Shown: one piece after another, positions 23,828 through 31,526 of the stretch
Position numbering within the stretch: the first letter of the stretch is position 1
Layout of the letters: each line of letters opens with the position of its first letter
NCBI GenBank assembly: GCA_016182655.1
Contig: JACPGB010000046.1
Span: forward strand, 1-35,690
Direction: 5' to 3'
Source of the DNA: Deltaproteobacteria bacterium
GTDB taxonomy: Bacteria > Desulfobacterota > GWC2-55-46
DNA: 35,690 nt
The notes under the pieces: generated by a model
Database searches by the model: none
Told to the model about the DNA's origin: nothing
What the model saw: only the letters and a program-made list of their open reading frames with translations
Made by a program: the position numbers and the translations under genes

Positions 23828-23985
23828 ATCTGGGGGAAACTTTCTGTAGAAAGTTTCCCCCAGACCCCCTTCAAAGACTTTTAGTTCCGGAAAGGCCCCC
23901 TGAAAAAAATGGGGGCCTTTCCGGAAGAACTAAAAATTTTTAAGCTAGTTCCGGGAGAATTTTTTACAAAAGTCTCACCAGATAT
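23828..23985 (+). repeat. Three-hairpin 3' element, copy 2 (intact)
   Basis: Five bases after the activase stop: hairpin A, a perfect 15-base stem (23830-23844 with 23849-23863); hairpin B, a perfect 16-base stem (23885-23900 with 23911-23926); then a weaker GGGAGAATTTTTTAC...GTCTCACC region matching hairpin C of copy 1. Stem B differs from copy 1 at three adjacent pairs (CTG versus GGA), all compensated on the other arm. This shows that the fold, not the letters, is kept. Confidence 0.75.
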
Positions 23986-24024
23986 TTTCATGCCCTCCTC
24001 AGAAGTCAAAAATAACAGGCCACA

Positions 24025-25137
24025 ATGGAAGCTTCCTTAGTCGTCCTTTTAGCCCTCTTTCTCCTCGCCTTTCTTGGCATTGGCGTAGCCATCTGGATAG
24101 CACTGCGCAGAGGCCGTAACAACAACGACCTTCAGGTATTGCTCGCCCAGCAGGACGGACTCCGCGCAGAGCTTCAGAACTCACTTCAATCCACCACCAG
24201 GCTCGTCACGAGCCAGTTGAACGCGATAACCACGCAGGTCAACGAACAGCTCGCGCGCGTATCAAACCAGCTCGACTCCTCGACCGGCCAGATGTCCGCG
24301 CGCATGGACAACGCGGCCCGCGCCGTAAGCGATGTAAGGCAAGGGTTGGGCGAATTGTCGAAAGCGGCCGAGCGGATATTCGATGTGGGCCGCGATATCG
24401 CGTCCCTTCAGGAGATACTGAAGGCCCCGAAGCTCCGTGGCGGGCTCGGCGAGCTTTTTTTAGGCGACATCTTGAGCCAGTGCATCCCCGGAAGCTATTA
24501 CGAGCTACAGTACTCGTTCAAGACAGGCTCGCGCGTCGACGCGATCGTAAAGCTCAAGGACGGGCTCGTCCCCATAGACGCCAAGTTCCCGCTCGAGAAC
24601 TTCAGGAAGACGCTCGAAGGCACTGAGGAGGCAAGGGCTTCGGCCAAAAAGAGGTTCGTAACGGATTGCAAGAGGCACATAGACGCAATAGCCTCCTCAT
24701 ATATACTGCCTGATGAAGGCACGCTCTCATTCGCCCTCATGTACATCCCGGCGGAGAACGTCTATTACGAGACGATAATCAGGGACGAGACAGGCGAAGA
24801 GAACCGCCTCCTCGGGTACGCCTTCTCCAAGAGGGTAATACCGGTGTCGCCGAACAGCTTCTACGCCTATCTCCAGACCGTGCTCCTGGGGTTACGCGGC
24901 ATGGAGACCACAAAAGAGGCGCTCGCGCTCGTTGCTCAGATAGAGGGGTTGAAGGGGGATTTCGAGAAGTTTACGGCAGAGTTCGACACACTCGGCAGGC
25001 ACATCACGAACTCCAAGGCCAAGTACGACGAGGCCGCGAGACGCGCCGAGAGATTCAGCGACCGTCTCTCCTCTCTTAACACCCCTGCCGAGGCCCTCCC
25101 ACCGCCAGCCATAGCCGCCTCCGCAAAGACCGATTGA
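24025..25137 (+). CDS. rmuC: DNA recombination protein RmuC homologue
   Basis: The protein has 370 residues. An N-terminal membrane anchor (about 4-26) is followed by a coiled-coil region (to about 125) and the RmuC domain (about 130-330), with LRGGLGELFLGDILSQ, VDAIVKLKDGLVPIDAKFP and the downstream SPNSFYAYLQTV block. RmuC limits inversions at short inverted repeats and has a predicted nuclease fold. This is interesting in a genome so rich in palindromic repeats, but it is a common gene. The ATG at 24025 lacks a clear ribosome-binding site. It lies 200 bases after the activase gene, beyond a hairpin element. Confidence 0.93.
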   Translation: MEASLVVLLALFLLAFLGIGVAIWIALRRGRNNNDLQVLLAQQDGLRAELQNSLQSTTRLVTSQLNAITTQVNEQLARVSNQLDSSTGQMSARMDNAARAVSDVRQGLGELSKAAERIFDVGRDIASLQEILKAPKLRGGLGELFLGDILSQCIPGSYYELQYSFKTGSRVDAIVKLKDGLVPIDAKFPLENFRKTLEGTEEARASAKKRFVTDCKRHIDAIASSYILPDEGTLSFALMYIPAENVYYETIIRDETGEENRLLGYAFSKRVIPVSPNSFYAYLQTVLLGLRGMETTKEALALVAQIEGLKGDFEKFTAEFDTLGRHITNSKAKYDEAARRAERFSDRLSSLNTPAEALPPPAIAASAKTD

Positions 25138-25163
25138 CTTAACTTCGCCTTTTGCATTATTAT
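25134..25163 (+). promoter_or_regulatory. Promoter for asd
   Basis: TTGACT (25134-25139, overlapping the rmuC stop), an 18-base spacer, then TATTAT (25158-25163). The leader is about 42 bases. Confidence 0.6.
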
Positions 25164-25212
25164 AAAAGTTACTGAAGATGTTGAACAATATTTCCAGAAA
25201 AGGGACACGACC

Positions 25213-26235
25213 GTGAAGAAGAAGGCTTACAACATAGCTATAGCCGGGGCCACCGGGGTCGTCGGCAAGGAATTCGTCAAGATCCTCGAAGAGAGGAAGT
25301 TCCCGGTGGGCGAGATAAGGCTCCTCGCCTCCGAAAGGAGCGCGGGATCCAGGATAGAGTTCAAGGGCGTTGACGAGCCTGTCCGGCTCCTCGACGAAGA
25401 GACCTTCGAGGGTATTGACATCGGACTCTTTTCACCGGGCGCAAGCGTGAGCGCGGTATACGCCCCAAAGGCCGCCAAGGCCGGTTGCATCGTCGTCGAC
25501 AACACGAGCCAGTTCCGCATGGACCCTGACGTCCCGCTCGTCGTCCCGGAGGTCAACCCCAAGGCGATCGCCGAGTACAAAAAGAAAAACATCATCGCAA
25601 ACCCCAACTGCTCGACCATCCAGATGGTCGTGGCGTTGAAGCCCTTGCACGACAAGTACAGGATAAAGAGGATAGTGGTCTCGACCTATCAGTCGGTCTC
25701 GGGCGCGGGCAAGGAAGCGATGGAGGAACTCTCCGACCAGGTAAGAAAGCTCTTTAACATGCAGGAGCCCGAGTCAAAGGTCTTCCCGTACAGGATCGCA
25801 TTCAACTGCCTCCCGCAGATAGATTCGTTCCTCGATAACGGCTACACCAAGGAAGAGATGAAGATGGTGAACGAGACGAGGAAGATATTCGGCGACGATT
25901 CCATAATGGTAACGGCGACGACCGTCCGCGTCCCGGTATTCGTAAGCCACTCGGAGTCCGTCAACATCGAGACAGAGAAGCCCTGTACCCCTGAGGAGGC
26001 GAAAAAGATCCTCTCAAAGGCCCCGGGCGTAACTGTCGTAGACGACCCGAAAAACGGGCTCTACCCCATGCCTGTAGACGCCGCGAATGAGGACGATGTA
26101 TTCGTCGGGCGCATAAGGAAGGACGAGTCTATCGCGAACGGCCTTAATCTGTGGATAGTCTCGGACAACCTCAGAAAGGGCGCGGCCCTGAACGCGGTTC
26201 AGATAGCCGAGGTCCTCATAAAGGACTACATTTAA
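25213..26235 (+). CDS. asd: Aspartate-semialdehyde dehydrogenase
   Basis: This 340-residue enzyme reduces aspartyl phosphate to aspartate semialdehyde for lysine, threonine, methionine and diaminopimelate. The NADP-binding start is AIAGATGVVGKEF, and the catalytic cysteine is C133 in NPNCSTIQ. TYQSVSGAGKEAMEEL is the usual block after it. The length is normal. The start is GTG at 25213 behind AAAAGGGA. It has its own promoter and a strong terminator, so it is a single-gene unit. There is nothing unusual in it. Confidence 0.96.
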   Translation: MKKKAYNIAIAGATGVVGKEFVKILEERKFPVGEIRLLASERSAGSRIEFKGVDEPVRLLDEETFEGIDIGLFSPGASVSAVYAPKAAKAGCIVVDNTSQFRMDPDVPLVVPEVNPKAIAEYKKKNIIANPNCSTIQMVVALKPLHDKYRIKRIVVSTYQSVSGAGKEAMEELSDQVRKLFNMQEPESKVFPYRIAFNCLPQIDSFLDNGYTKEEMKMVNETRKIFGDDSIMVTATTVRVPVFVSHSESVNIETEKPCTPEEAKKILSKAPGVTVVDDPKNGLYPMPVDAANEDDVFVGRIRKDESIANGLNLWIVSDNLRKGAALNAVQIAEVLIKDYI

Positions 26236-26250
26236 CCATTTCGGTAATTT

Positions 26251-26286
26251 GAAATCCCCTCCCTTCGGGGAGGGGATTTTTTGTTT
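26251..26286 (+). terminator. Intrinsic terminator after asd
   Basis: AAATCCCCTCCC pairs perfectly with GGGAGGGGATTT around a TTCG tetraloop, followed by a T-run and GTTTAA. Confidence 0.92.
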
Positions 26287-26316
26287 AAGGCATTGGACGC
26301 GGGATTGGAAATTTAA

Positions 26317-26427
26317 CGATAGGCGGGACTTTCCAGTCCCGCCTTATAAATTCCATGTGGTTTTTCCTCCCTTTGGACGAGAAGAGCCGGGAAAGATACA
26401 GGCGGGGTTGGAAAACCCCGCCTATCG
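26317..26427. repeat. Pair of inverted REP-like palindromes between asd and truA
   Basis: The left copy (26317-26347) reads CGATAGGCGGGACTTTCC then AGTCCCGCC. The right copy (26399-26427), in opposite orientation, reads CGATAGGCGGGGTTTTCC then AACCCCGCC. Stem changes are matched on both arms (GACT/AGTC versus GGTT/AACC). Head-to-head palindromes of this kind are typical of REP/BIME units spread by REP-associated transposases. Confidence 0.75.
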
Positions 26428-26440
26428 GATTTTTAATGAC

Positions 26441-27178
26441 ATGCGCAATATAAGGCTCCTCATAGAATACGAAGGTACCAACTACTCCGGCTGGCAGGCG
26501 CAGAAGGGGCACCCTACCATACAGGGCGAGCTCATGAAGGCCGTAAAGGCCTTGACCGGTGAGGACTCGGAGGTCAGGGGCGCGTCCCGGACAGACGCCG
26601 GGGTACATGCATGGGGGCAGGTCGCGTGCTTCAATACCGAGTCCGTTATCACCCCTTACGGCATCTTGCAGGGGCTGAACGCCTTTCTCCCCAAGGACAT
26701 CGTTATAAAAGAGGCGGTGGACGAGGACTTGTCCTTCGACCCCCGGAGGCATTCGAAGTCCAAGACCTATATCTACAGGATAATCAACCGGAAGTACCCC
26801 TCGGCGATAATGAGGAACTTCTCCTGGTTCGTGTTCAAGCCTCTCGAGGTCGTCCATATGAGACAGGCCTCTTTCCACATGCTCGGAGAGAAGGACTTTT
26901 CGTCCTTCAGGGCCGCGAACTCGGATGCCGCGCACTCTATGCGCGAGGTCACTTCCGTCGAGATAGAGGAGAAGGGCGACGGCCTCATCGAGATAGAGGT
27001 CCGGGGCACGGCGTTCCTGAGGCACATGGTTCGGATAATGACCGGGACGCTCGTGGCCGTCGGCAAGGGGAAGATCGCGCCGGATGAGGTCAAGCGCATC
27101 ATCGCGGCCAAGGACAGGACGGCCGCGCCCATGACAGCGCCGCCGCAAGGGCTGTTTTTGAAGAAGGTCGACTATTAA
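26441..27178 (+). CDS. truA: tRNA pseudouridine(38-40) synthase TruA
   Basis: This 245-residue protein opens with MRNIRLLIEYEGTNYSGWQ and has the catalytic aspartate D52 in ASRTDAGVHAWGQV; GTAFLRHMVRIMTGTLV is the usual C-terminal block. TruA makes pseudouridine in the anticodon arm of tRNAs. I choose the ATG at 26441; the frame is open upstream to 26249, but that part covers a terminator and REP-like palindromes. No strong ribosome-binding site is seen, and the right REP hairpin ends 14 bases before the start, so the palindrome may affect translation. Confidence 0.95.
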   Translation: MRNIRLLIEYEGTNYSGWQAQKGHPTIQGELMKAVKALTGEDSEVRGASRTDAGVHAWGQVACFNTESVITPYGILQGLNAFLPKDIVIKEAVDEDLSFDPRRHSKSKTYIYRIINRKYPSAIMRNFSWFVFKPLEVVHMRQASFHMLGEKDFSSFRAANSDAAHSMREVTSVEIEEKGDGLIEIEVRGTAFLRHMVRIMTGTLVAVGKGKIAPDEVKRIIAAKDRTAAPMTAPPQGLFLKKVDY

Positions 27179-27196
27179 AGGCAGGTTGGCCTAATG

Positions 27197-27263
27197 CGCG
27201 TATTGGAACCCGGGGGCTGGTTTATCAGGGAGGTCTGATTTGGATTTGCCGCGCGCCGAGCGC
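27197..27263. repeat. Repeat unit 1 behind truA (truncated copy)
   Basis: This is a 67-base partial copy ending GCGCGCCGAGCGC, joined head-to-tail to the longer unit 2. It shares the GGGCTGGTTTA core and a small central fold (ATCAG...CTGAT), but lacks the GTCCTCGCCGGAC end. Confidence 0.55.
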
Positions 27264-27361
27264 AGTCCTCGCCGGACGGGCAGAGCGCATATCGGAACGG
27301 CGCGGGCTGGTTTACCCGGGAGGCCCGATTCGAAATTGGCCGCGCGCCGCGCGCCGAGCGC
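27264..27361. repeat. Repeat unit 2 behind truA (full copy)
   Basis: This 98-base unit is bounded by AGTCCTCGCCGGAC and GCGCGCCGAGCGC. Both ends recur, inverted, in the 89-base insert at 7099-7187. The interior differs, but keeps a short fold (CGGGAGGCCCG here). The unit ends about ten bases before a possible ubiV promoter. Confidence 0.6.
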
Positions 27362-27370
27362 AAAATAGAC

Positions 27371-27399
27371 TTGTTTTTCGCCTCCCCCTATAGCATACT
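27371..27399 (+). promoter_or_regulatory. Possible promoter for the ubiV operon
   Basis: TTGTTT (27371-27376), a 17-base spacer, then CATACT (27394-27399). TATACT at 27401 is an alternative -10 without a matching -35. Confidence 0.35.
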
Positions 27400-27450
27400 T
27401 TATACTTGCAAAAAGCCTGAAAAACCCGGTATTTCAACCAGGAAAGGCCC

Positions 27451-28365
27451 ATGGAGAGGATGGAGCTCACGCTCGGCCCCATATTGTTCGATTGGAAGAG
27501 AGACGAGGTCTTGAGGTTCTACGACGAGGCCGCTGACTTTCCAGTCGACCGCGTCTATGTCGGCGAGGTCGTCTGCACGAAGAAGCTCGGGCTTTCTCTC
27601 GACGATGTAGAATCCATCATAAAGAAGCTTGAGTCCGCAGGCAAGAAGGTGACGCTCTCATCCCTCGCCGTCGTCTCGAATGAAACCGAGCTCGCATTCA
27701 CCCGGAGGCTCGCTGTACTCCACAATTCAATTGAGGCCAACGACATCTCGGTCCTGAACATGGCGGACTCTTCCGTTAAAGAGGTCTTCGCGGGCCCGCA
27801 CATCACTTCATATAACGCGCCGTCGATAGAGTTCCTCAAATCCGTCGGTGTAAAGCGCGTGACATTCCCGGTTGAATTGTCGCGCGAGTCAATGGCCTAC
27901 GCGATAAAGGAGACGAACATATACAGCGAGGCCTTCGCGCACGGCAAGGTCCCGCTCGCATTCTCGTGGCGGTGCTATACTTCGAGGGCGTATGGTCTCT
28001 CAAAGACCGAGTGCAGGCACCACTGCGCCAAATACCCGGACGGCATGGAATTGAAGACCGTAGACGGGGGGCCGGTATTCACCGTAAACGGGACCTCCCT
28101 TTTAAGCGCTGATATATACTCGCTCGTAGAGTTCGTCGAGGACTTGAATGAGATAGGAATAAAGGCCCTGCGTGTCTCTCCACAGAAGGAAGGGACGCGC
28201 AAGATCGCCGAGGTCTTCAGAAAACGGATAGAGGGGCGCTTAAGCCCTGACGAGGGGCTTGCCGAGTTAAAGACGCTTGGAGGCAGGTTCTGCAACGGAT
28301 GGTACTCGGGCTCGGCTGGCAAGGACTATATCGAAAGGGCCAGCGAGTTGAGCAAGACACTCTAA
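27451..28365 (+). CDS. ubiV: UbiV-like U32-family protein for O2-independent ubiquinone synthesis
   Basis: This 304-residue protein is close to E. coli UbiV: it opens with LTLGPILFDW and has GEVVCTKK and KYPDG. Four cysteines, C42, C175, C188 and C192, match the spacing of the UbiV [4Fe-4S] ligands (13 and 4 between the last three). UbiV works with UbiU to hydroxylate the quinone ring without oxygen. No UbiU gene is in the window. The next gene starts 12 bases on, and ubiB, ubiE and an SCP2 protein follow, which supports the assignment. It could in principle be another U32 hydroxylase acting on a different ring. The ATG at 27451 has AGGAAAGG upstream. Confidence 0.85.
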   Translation: MERMELTLGPILFDWKRDEVLRFYDEAADFPVDRVYVGEVVCTKKLGLSLDDVESIIKKLESAGKKVTLSSLAVVSNETELAFTRRLAVLHNSIEANDISVLNMADSSVKEVFAGPHITSYNAPSIEFLKSVGVKRVTFPVELSRESMAYAIKETNIYSEAFAHGKVPLAFSWRCYTSRAYGLSKTECRHHCAKYPDGMELKTVDGGPVFTVNGTSLLSADIYSLVEFVEDLNEIGIKALRVSPQKEGTRKIAEVFRKRIEGRLSPDEGLAELKTLGGRFCNGWYSGSAGKDYIERASELSKTL

Positions 28366-28376
28366 GGAGGCAAGCT

Positions 28377-28793
28377 ATGGCTGATATTCTTGATAAGGCT
28401 ATACTGATAGGCATGGGCCTTGAGAAAAAGGCCAGAGAGATGCTCGACGAGCTCCAGAAAGCGGGCAAGCAGACGACGGACGAGCGCGCCGGCGCGAAAC
28501 CCGAAGCCCCCGGAGAGCCTTCGGCAGAGGGCCTCCCCCCGAGGCAGGCCGTGGAGAACAAGCTCGTGGAAGACGGTGTGGTGGCATTGAAGGAGTTCCT
28601 CTCCTTTGTAAAGGCAGGCAAGGAGAAGCTTGAAAAGGAAGTATCCTCGTCGTCCGGCAAGGTCTTCGAGAAGCTCAACGTCGCCTCGCAGGACGACATC
28701 GATATAGTAAAAGAGATGGCGAGGATCGCGAGGGAGAAGGTAGACAAGCTCGAGAAAAGGGTAGAGGAGCTCGAAGCGAGGCTACCGAAGTAA
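28377..28793 (+). CDS. UbiK/BMFP- or phasin-like coiled-coil protein
   Basis: This 138-residue protein is mostly charged. A middle Ala/Pro/Glu linker (about 35-60) precedes a helical half, and the C-terminus (KLNVASQDDIDIVKEMARI then a heptad-like stretch to LEARLPK) closely resembles the end of UbiK/BMFP accessory proteins, which assist ubiquinone synthesis by binding the SCP2 protein UbiJ. It has AAGGAGG before the ATG at 28377 and follows ubiV by 12 bases. Phasin-like helices look similar, so the UbiK role rests partly on context: ubiB and an SCP2-domain gene lie downstream. Confidence 0.7.
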   Translation: MADILDKAILIGMGLEKKAREMLDELQKAGKQTTDERAGAKPEAPGEPSAEGLPPRQAVENKLVEDGVVALKEFLSFVKAGKEKLEKEVSSSSGKVFEKLNVASQDDIDIVKEMARIAREKVDKLEKRVEELEARLPK

Positions 28794-28822
28794 TCCGGCA
28801 TCTATACTGATTTAAGAAAATC

Positions 28823-28979
28823 TGTCATTGCGAGTGAAACGAAGCAATCCAATCTTTTGGTAATCAATTGTCTGGAGATTGCTTCGTCGCTCAAGGCCTG
28901 ATCGGCTCCTTTGGACTTTTCCGGGCGGAGGCGCTTGGTACTGATTTGCCGGTTCGCGGGACCGCTCCTCGCAATGACA
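28823..28979. repeat. Palindrome-ended repeat with TGTCATTGCGAG termini
   Basis: This 157-base element starts TGTCATTGCGAG and ends CTCGCAATGACA, with internal GAAGCAATCC and GATTGCTTCGTCGCT blocks. A minimal form is at 13542-13570. From memory this type is spread through many bacterial genomes. It splits the quinone block between the UbiK-like gene and ubiB. Confidence 0.65.
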
Positions 28980-28987
28980 TCCTTTAC

Positions 28988-29027
28988 CTCCCCTCCCTTG
29001 ACGGGAGAGGATAGAGGGGAGGGTGAA
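28988..29027. repeat. CCCTCCC...GGGAGGG hairpin repeat, copy 1
   Basis: CCCCTCCCTTGACGGGAG is followed by AGGATAGAGGGGAGGGTG. A near-identical copy lies at 35499-35538. Alternative pairings of one C-rich arm with two G-rich arms are possible. Confidence 0.55.
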
Positions 29028-29103
29028 GTCTTTTTCCGTCCTTACTCCTCATACAAGGGGATGTGGTCTGATTACCGGAAACCAAGGTCCAAACACACTT
29101 TAA

Positions 29104-30765
29104 ATGGCCAACACCACCCTCAAGAACATCCGCCGCATAAACGAGATTGCGGTAACTCTCATCAGGTACGGCTTCGGCGGGCTCGTCTCCGAGCTCCACC
29201 TATTTCCGCGCGCGCTCGCGCAGATCGAGCGCATATTCGTATCCAAGAAAAAGACCGAGGGGCTCACTGTCCCGGAGCGGATACGGATGGTCCTCGAGGA
29301 ACTCGGCCCCACATACATAAAGCTCGGCCAGATAGCCTCCACACGGGCAGACTTACTGCCTGCCGAATGGGTCGAGGAGTTCAAGAAACTCCAGGACATG
29401 GTGACACCCATCCCGTTCGAGGATGTTAAGGCGGTGATAGAATCATCGCTTAAGGCCCCGCTATCCGCCAAGTTCAGCTCGTTCAGCCAGACCCCGGTCG
29501 CCTCGGCCTCCATCGCGCAGGTCCATTACGCGGAGCTTCAGGACGGCACCAAGGTCGCGGTAAAGGTAAAGCGCCCCGGCATAGACCGCATAATAGAATC
29601 CGACATGTCGGTCATGAATACGATTGCGGGGCTTTTGGACAAGTATGTCCCGGCCTCCCGGAGGTACCGCCCGAAAGAGGTCGTCGCCGAGTTCGAGCGC
29701 GTCATAAAGAACGAGCAGGATCTATCGATTGAGGGCGTCAACGCCAACCGTTTCTATAATCTCTTCAAGGGCGACCCGACGATACAGATACCGCTCGTCT
29801 ACTGGGACTATACGACCCCTGAAGTGCTTACGATGGAGCGCATCTACGGCACCCCGATAGACGAGGTCGAAGCGTTAAGGGCAAAGGGGCTCGACGTCAG
29901 GCCGATAGCCATACGCGGCATAGAGATATTCTTCAAGCAGGTATTCGAGTTCGGCGTGTTCCACGCCGACCTCCACCCCGGCAACATCTTCGTCCGCGAC
30001 GACGGGGTGATCATATATCTGGACTTCGGCATCGTGGGGAGGCTCGACAGGGACTTGAGAAAGTACCTCGCCTCCATGCTCTTCCACCTGGTGAGAGGCG
30101 ACTACACGAGGATGGCCGCCGTCCACAGGGAGATGGGGCTTATCGGTGACGACGTAAGCCTTGCCGAGTTCGAGGAAGCGCTTCGGGACATATCCGAGCC
30201 TATATTCGGGAGGACGCTCGAGGATATCGACATCCCCGGCCTCCTTATGAAGCTCATCCAGACGGCCCGCAAATTCAGCATGACTTTGCAGCCGAACCTT
30301 CTCCTCCTTCAGAAATCGATGGTCATCATCGAGGGCGTCGGCAGGCAGTTATATCCGGATGTGAACATGTGGGAGGTCGCGAAACCCCTCATATACAAGT
30401 GGATGGCGAAGGAGAAGTTCTCACCGAAGCAGATCCTGGAGAGGGGGAGGGAAGGCATCGAGGAGCTTGCCGGAGCGGCGCTGGAGATACCTCTTCAGGC
30501 GCATACGCTCTTAAGAAGGGCGCTACGCGAGGAGCTAAGGATCGGTTTCGTCCACCACAGGCTCGAGAACGTCACCGAGGAGCTCAAAAACACGGGCAAG
30601 AGGATCGGCGGCGGCATCATCGTCGCCTCGCTCGTCATCGGGGGCTCGATGGTAGCGGTATATTCAGGGGCAGAAGCGACGCGCTTTCTGGGCTTGCCGG
30701 TCTTAAGCGACATAGGCTTTGCCCTCGCCGTAATATTCGGCTACAGGCTATTTTCGGAGAGATAG
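29104..30765 (+). CDS. ubiB: UbiB/ABC1/AarF-family atypical kinase
   Basis: The protein has 553 residues. The family's KxGQ motif is in YIKLGQIASTRADLLP, the alanine-rich loop is VASASIAQVH, and the catalytic and metal motifs are HADLHPGNIF and YLDFGIVG. Two hydrophobic segments at the C-terminus (about 500-520 and 530-548) anchor it to the membrane. UbiB is needed for ubiquinone synthesis, probably as an ATPase that extracts lipid intermediates. No strong ribosome-binding site precedes the ATG at 29104. The CGGC gene starts directly after the stop codon. Confidence 0.94.
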   Translation: MANTTLKNIRRINEIAVTLIRYGFGGLVSELHLFPRALAQIERIFVSKKKTEGLTVPERIRMVLEELGPTYIKLGQIASTRADLLPAEWVEEFKKLQDMVTPIPFEDVKAVIESSLKAPLSAKFSSFSQTPVASASIAQVHYAELQDGTKVAVKVKRPGIDRIIESDMSVMNTIAGLLDKYVPASRRYRPKEVVAEFERVIKNEQDLSIEGVNANRFYNLFKGDPTIQIPLVYWDYTTPEVLTMERIYGTPIDEVEALRAKGLDVRPIAIRGIEIFFKQVFEFGVFHADLHPGNIFVRDDGVIIYLDFGIVGRLDRDLRKYLASMLFHLVRGDYTRMAAVHREMGLIGDDVSLAEFEEALRDISEPIFGRTLEDIDIPGLLMKLIQTARKFSMTLQPNLLLLQKSMVIIEGVGRQLYPDVNMWEVAKPLIYKWMAKEKFSPKQILERGREGIEELAGAALEIPLQAHTLLRRALREELRIGFVHHRLENVTEELKNTGKRIGGGIIVASLVIGGSMVAVYSGAEATRFLGLPVLSDIGFALAVIFGYRLFSER

Positions 30766-31200
30766 ATGGAAAGCGGAAAAATAAAGATAATAGGTGTCAT
30801 CCAGTGCGACTTCGCGCGCGAGAGGTGCAGCGGCTTCGGGTGCGTGAACTCGTTCACGGAGAGGATCGACGCCTTCGCGAGGTACAAGGACGACGAAAAG
30901 ATAATGCTCGTCCCTTTCAACTGCGGCGGGTGCCCGGGCAGACGCATAAGCAGGGTCGCCTCGAACCTCATAAAGAGGGCGAAGAAAAAGGCCGAGGTCG
31001 AAAAGGACGAGATAGTAATACACCTTGCCTCATGCATCGTGACCGACAACGGCCACTACCCGCCGTGCCCGCACATAGACTACATCGAAAAGATATTGAA
31101 GAGAAAAGGCCTTAAGGTGAAGAGGGGGAGTTACAAGTCAAGGACCGCTACAAGGCGGCGGGAAGAAGGTTTATATGAGTCTTTCGATTGGGACGAGTAA
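30766..31200 (+). CDS. CGGC-domain protein
   Basis: This 144-residue protein has the signature NCGGCPGRR and other conserved cysteines: QCDFARERCSGFGC near the start, and ASCIVTDNGHYPPCPH. The CGGC domain is predicted to bind metal or an Fe-S cluster; I know of no firm function. Its ATG follows the ubiB stop without a gap, so the two are cotranscribed and presumably related in function; involvement in anaerobic quinone chemistry is only a guess. An inverted repeat follows the stop at 31201. Confidence 0.85.
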   Translation: MESGKIKIIGVIQCDFARERCSGFGCVNSFTERIDAFARYKDDEKIMLVPFNCGGCPGRRISRVASNLIKRAKKKAEVEKDEIVIHLASCIVTDNGHYPPCPHIDYIEKILKRKGLKVKRGSYKSRTATRRREEGLYESFDWDE

Positions 31201-31226
31201 GGCGCCCTTGTTAAATCCGGGCGCCT
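31201..31226. terminator. Hairpin between convergent CGGC and micropeptide genes
   Basis: GGCGCCC (31201-31207) pairs with GGGCGCC (31220-31226) around an AT-containing loop. It lies between convergent transcripts and overlaps the last codons of the 29-residue peptide gene. There is no T-run on either strand, so it would be a weak terminator. Confidence 0.4.
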
Positions 31227-31314
31227 ACGCGATGAGGTTAAGGGCGCTTACGGCTACGATTACGGCGATTACGGCTACACTTGCGGCTATCTCGAATACG
31301 GTCTTGTTTTTCAT
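31225..31314 (-). CDS. 29-residue membrane micropeptide, paralogue 3
   Basis: Thirty codons run from the ATG at 31314 to the TAG at 31227-31225, behind AGGAGAAGAAAGAA. The product starts MKNKTVFEIAAS and continues as an almost purely Val/Ala/Ile helix ending VAVSALNLIA. It shares the F-E, A-S and VAVSA-[IL]-N positions with the two 27-residue peptides upstream on the same strand. It lies 26 bases downstream of the second of these and has no promoter of its own, so the two probably form a bicistronic unit. It is far below usual annotation limits. A single membrane-spanning helix is predicted; the function is unknown. Confidence 0.75.
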   Translation of the reverse strand: MKNKTVFEIAASVAVIAVIVAVSALNLIA

Positions 31315-31340
31315 TTCTTTCTTCTCCTGCTCGTTGACTG

Positions 31341-31424
31341 TTAGATAACGAAGTTGATGGCGCTTACGGCTACGAGGGTCACTATCACGGCGAGGCTCGC
31401 TACGGTTTCGAATATCCTTGTCAT
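31341..31424 (-). CDS. 27-residue membrane micropeptide, paralogue 2
   Basis: Twenty-eight codons run from the ATG at 31424, behind AAGGAGAAAACAAA. The product starts MTRIFETVASLAVIV and ends VAVSAINFVI. It differs from paralogue 1 at six of 84 bases; four are synonymous, which suggests selection on the peptide. It has a three-residue basic head and one hydrophobic helix long enough to span the membrane. Its upstream region (15-base element, ten bases, TATAAT, about 39-base leader) is also shared with paralogue 1, so gene and promoter were duplicated together. The function is unknown; the shape resembles small stress-linked membrane proteins and type I toxin peptides. Confidence 0.8.
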   Translation of the reverse strand: MTRIFETVASLAVIVTLVAVSAINFVI

Positions 31425-31469
31425 TTTGTTTTCTCCTTGTGTTTGGTTTGTGTTGCGTCTTATGGCTCT

Positions 31470-31500
31470 ATTATACTGAACAAGTATTAGAGGATTATTA
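31470..31500 (-). promoter_or_regulatory. Promoter with 15-base upstream element, site B (paralogues 2 and 3)
   Basis: On the minus strand, TAATAATCCTCTAAT (31500-31486), ten bases, then TATAAT (31475-31470). It is the same layout as at 31657 and 13244. CTAAT occurs twice, 11 bases apart. Confidence 0.65.
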
Positions 31501-31503
31501 GGC

Positions 31504-31521
31504 CGGGCCCTCATGGGCCCC
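31504..31521. terminator. Palindromic hairpin between micropeptide genes 1 and 2
   Basis: GGGCCC, TCAT, GGGCCC forms a strong short hairpin just past the stop of paralogue 1 on the minus strand. There is no T-run, so termination would be partial. Confidence 0.4.
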
Positions 31522-31526
31522 GAAAC

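Noticed and set aside
26249-26440. 64-residue N-terminal extension of TruA
   Set aside because: It reads through the asd terminator and a REP palindrome pair. TruA proteins start at the equivalent of MRNIRLLIEYEG.
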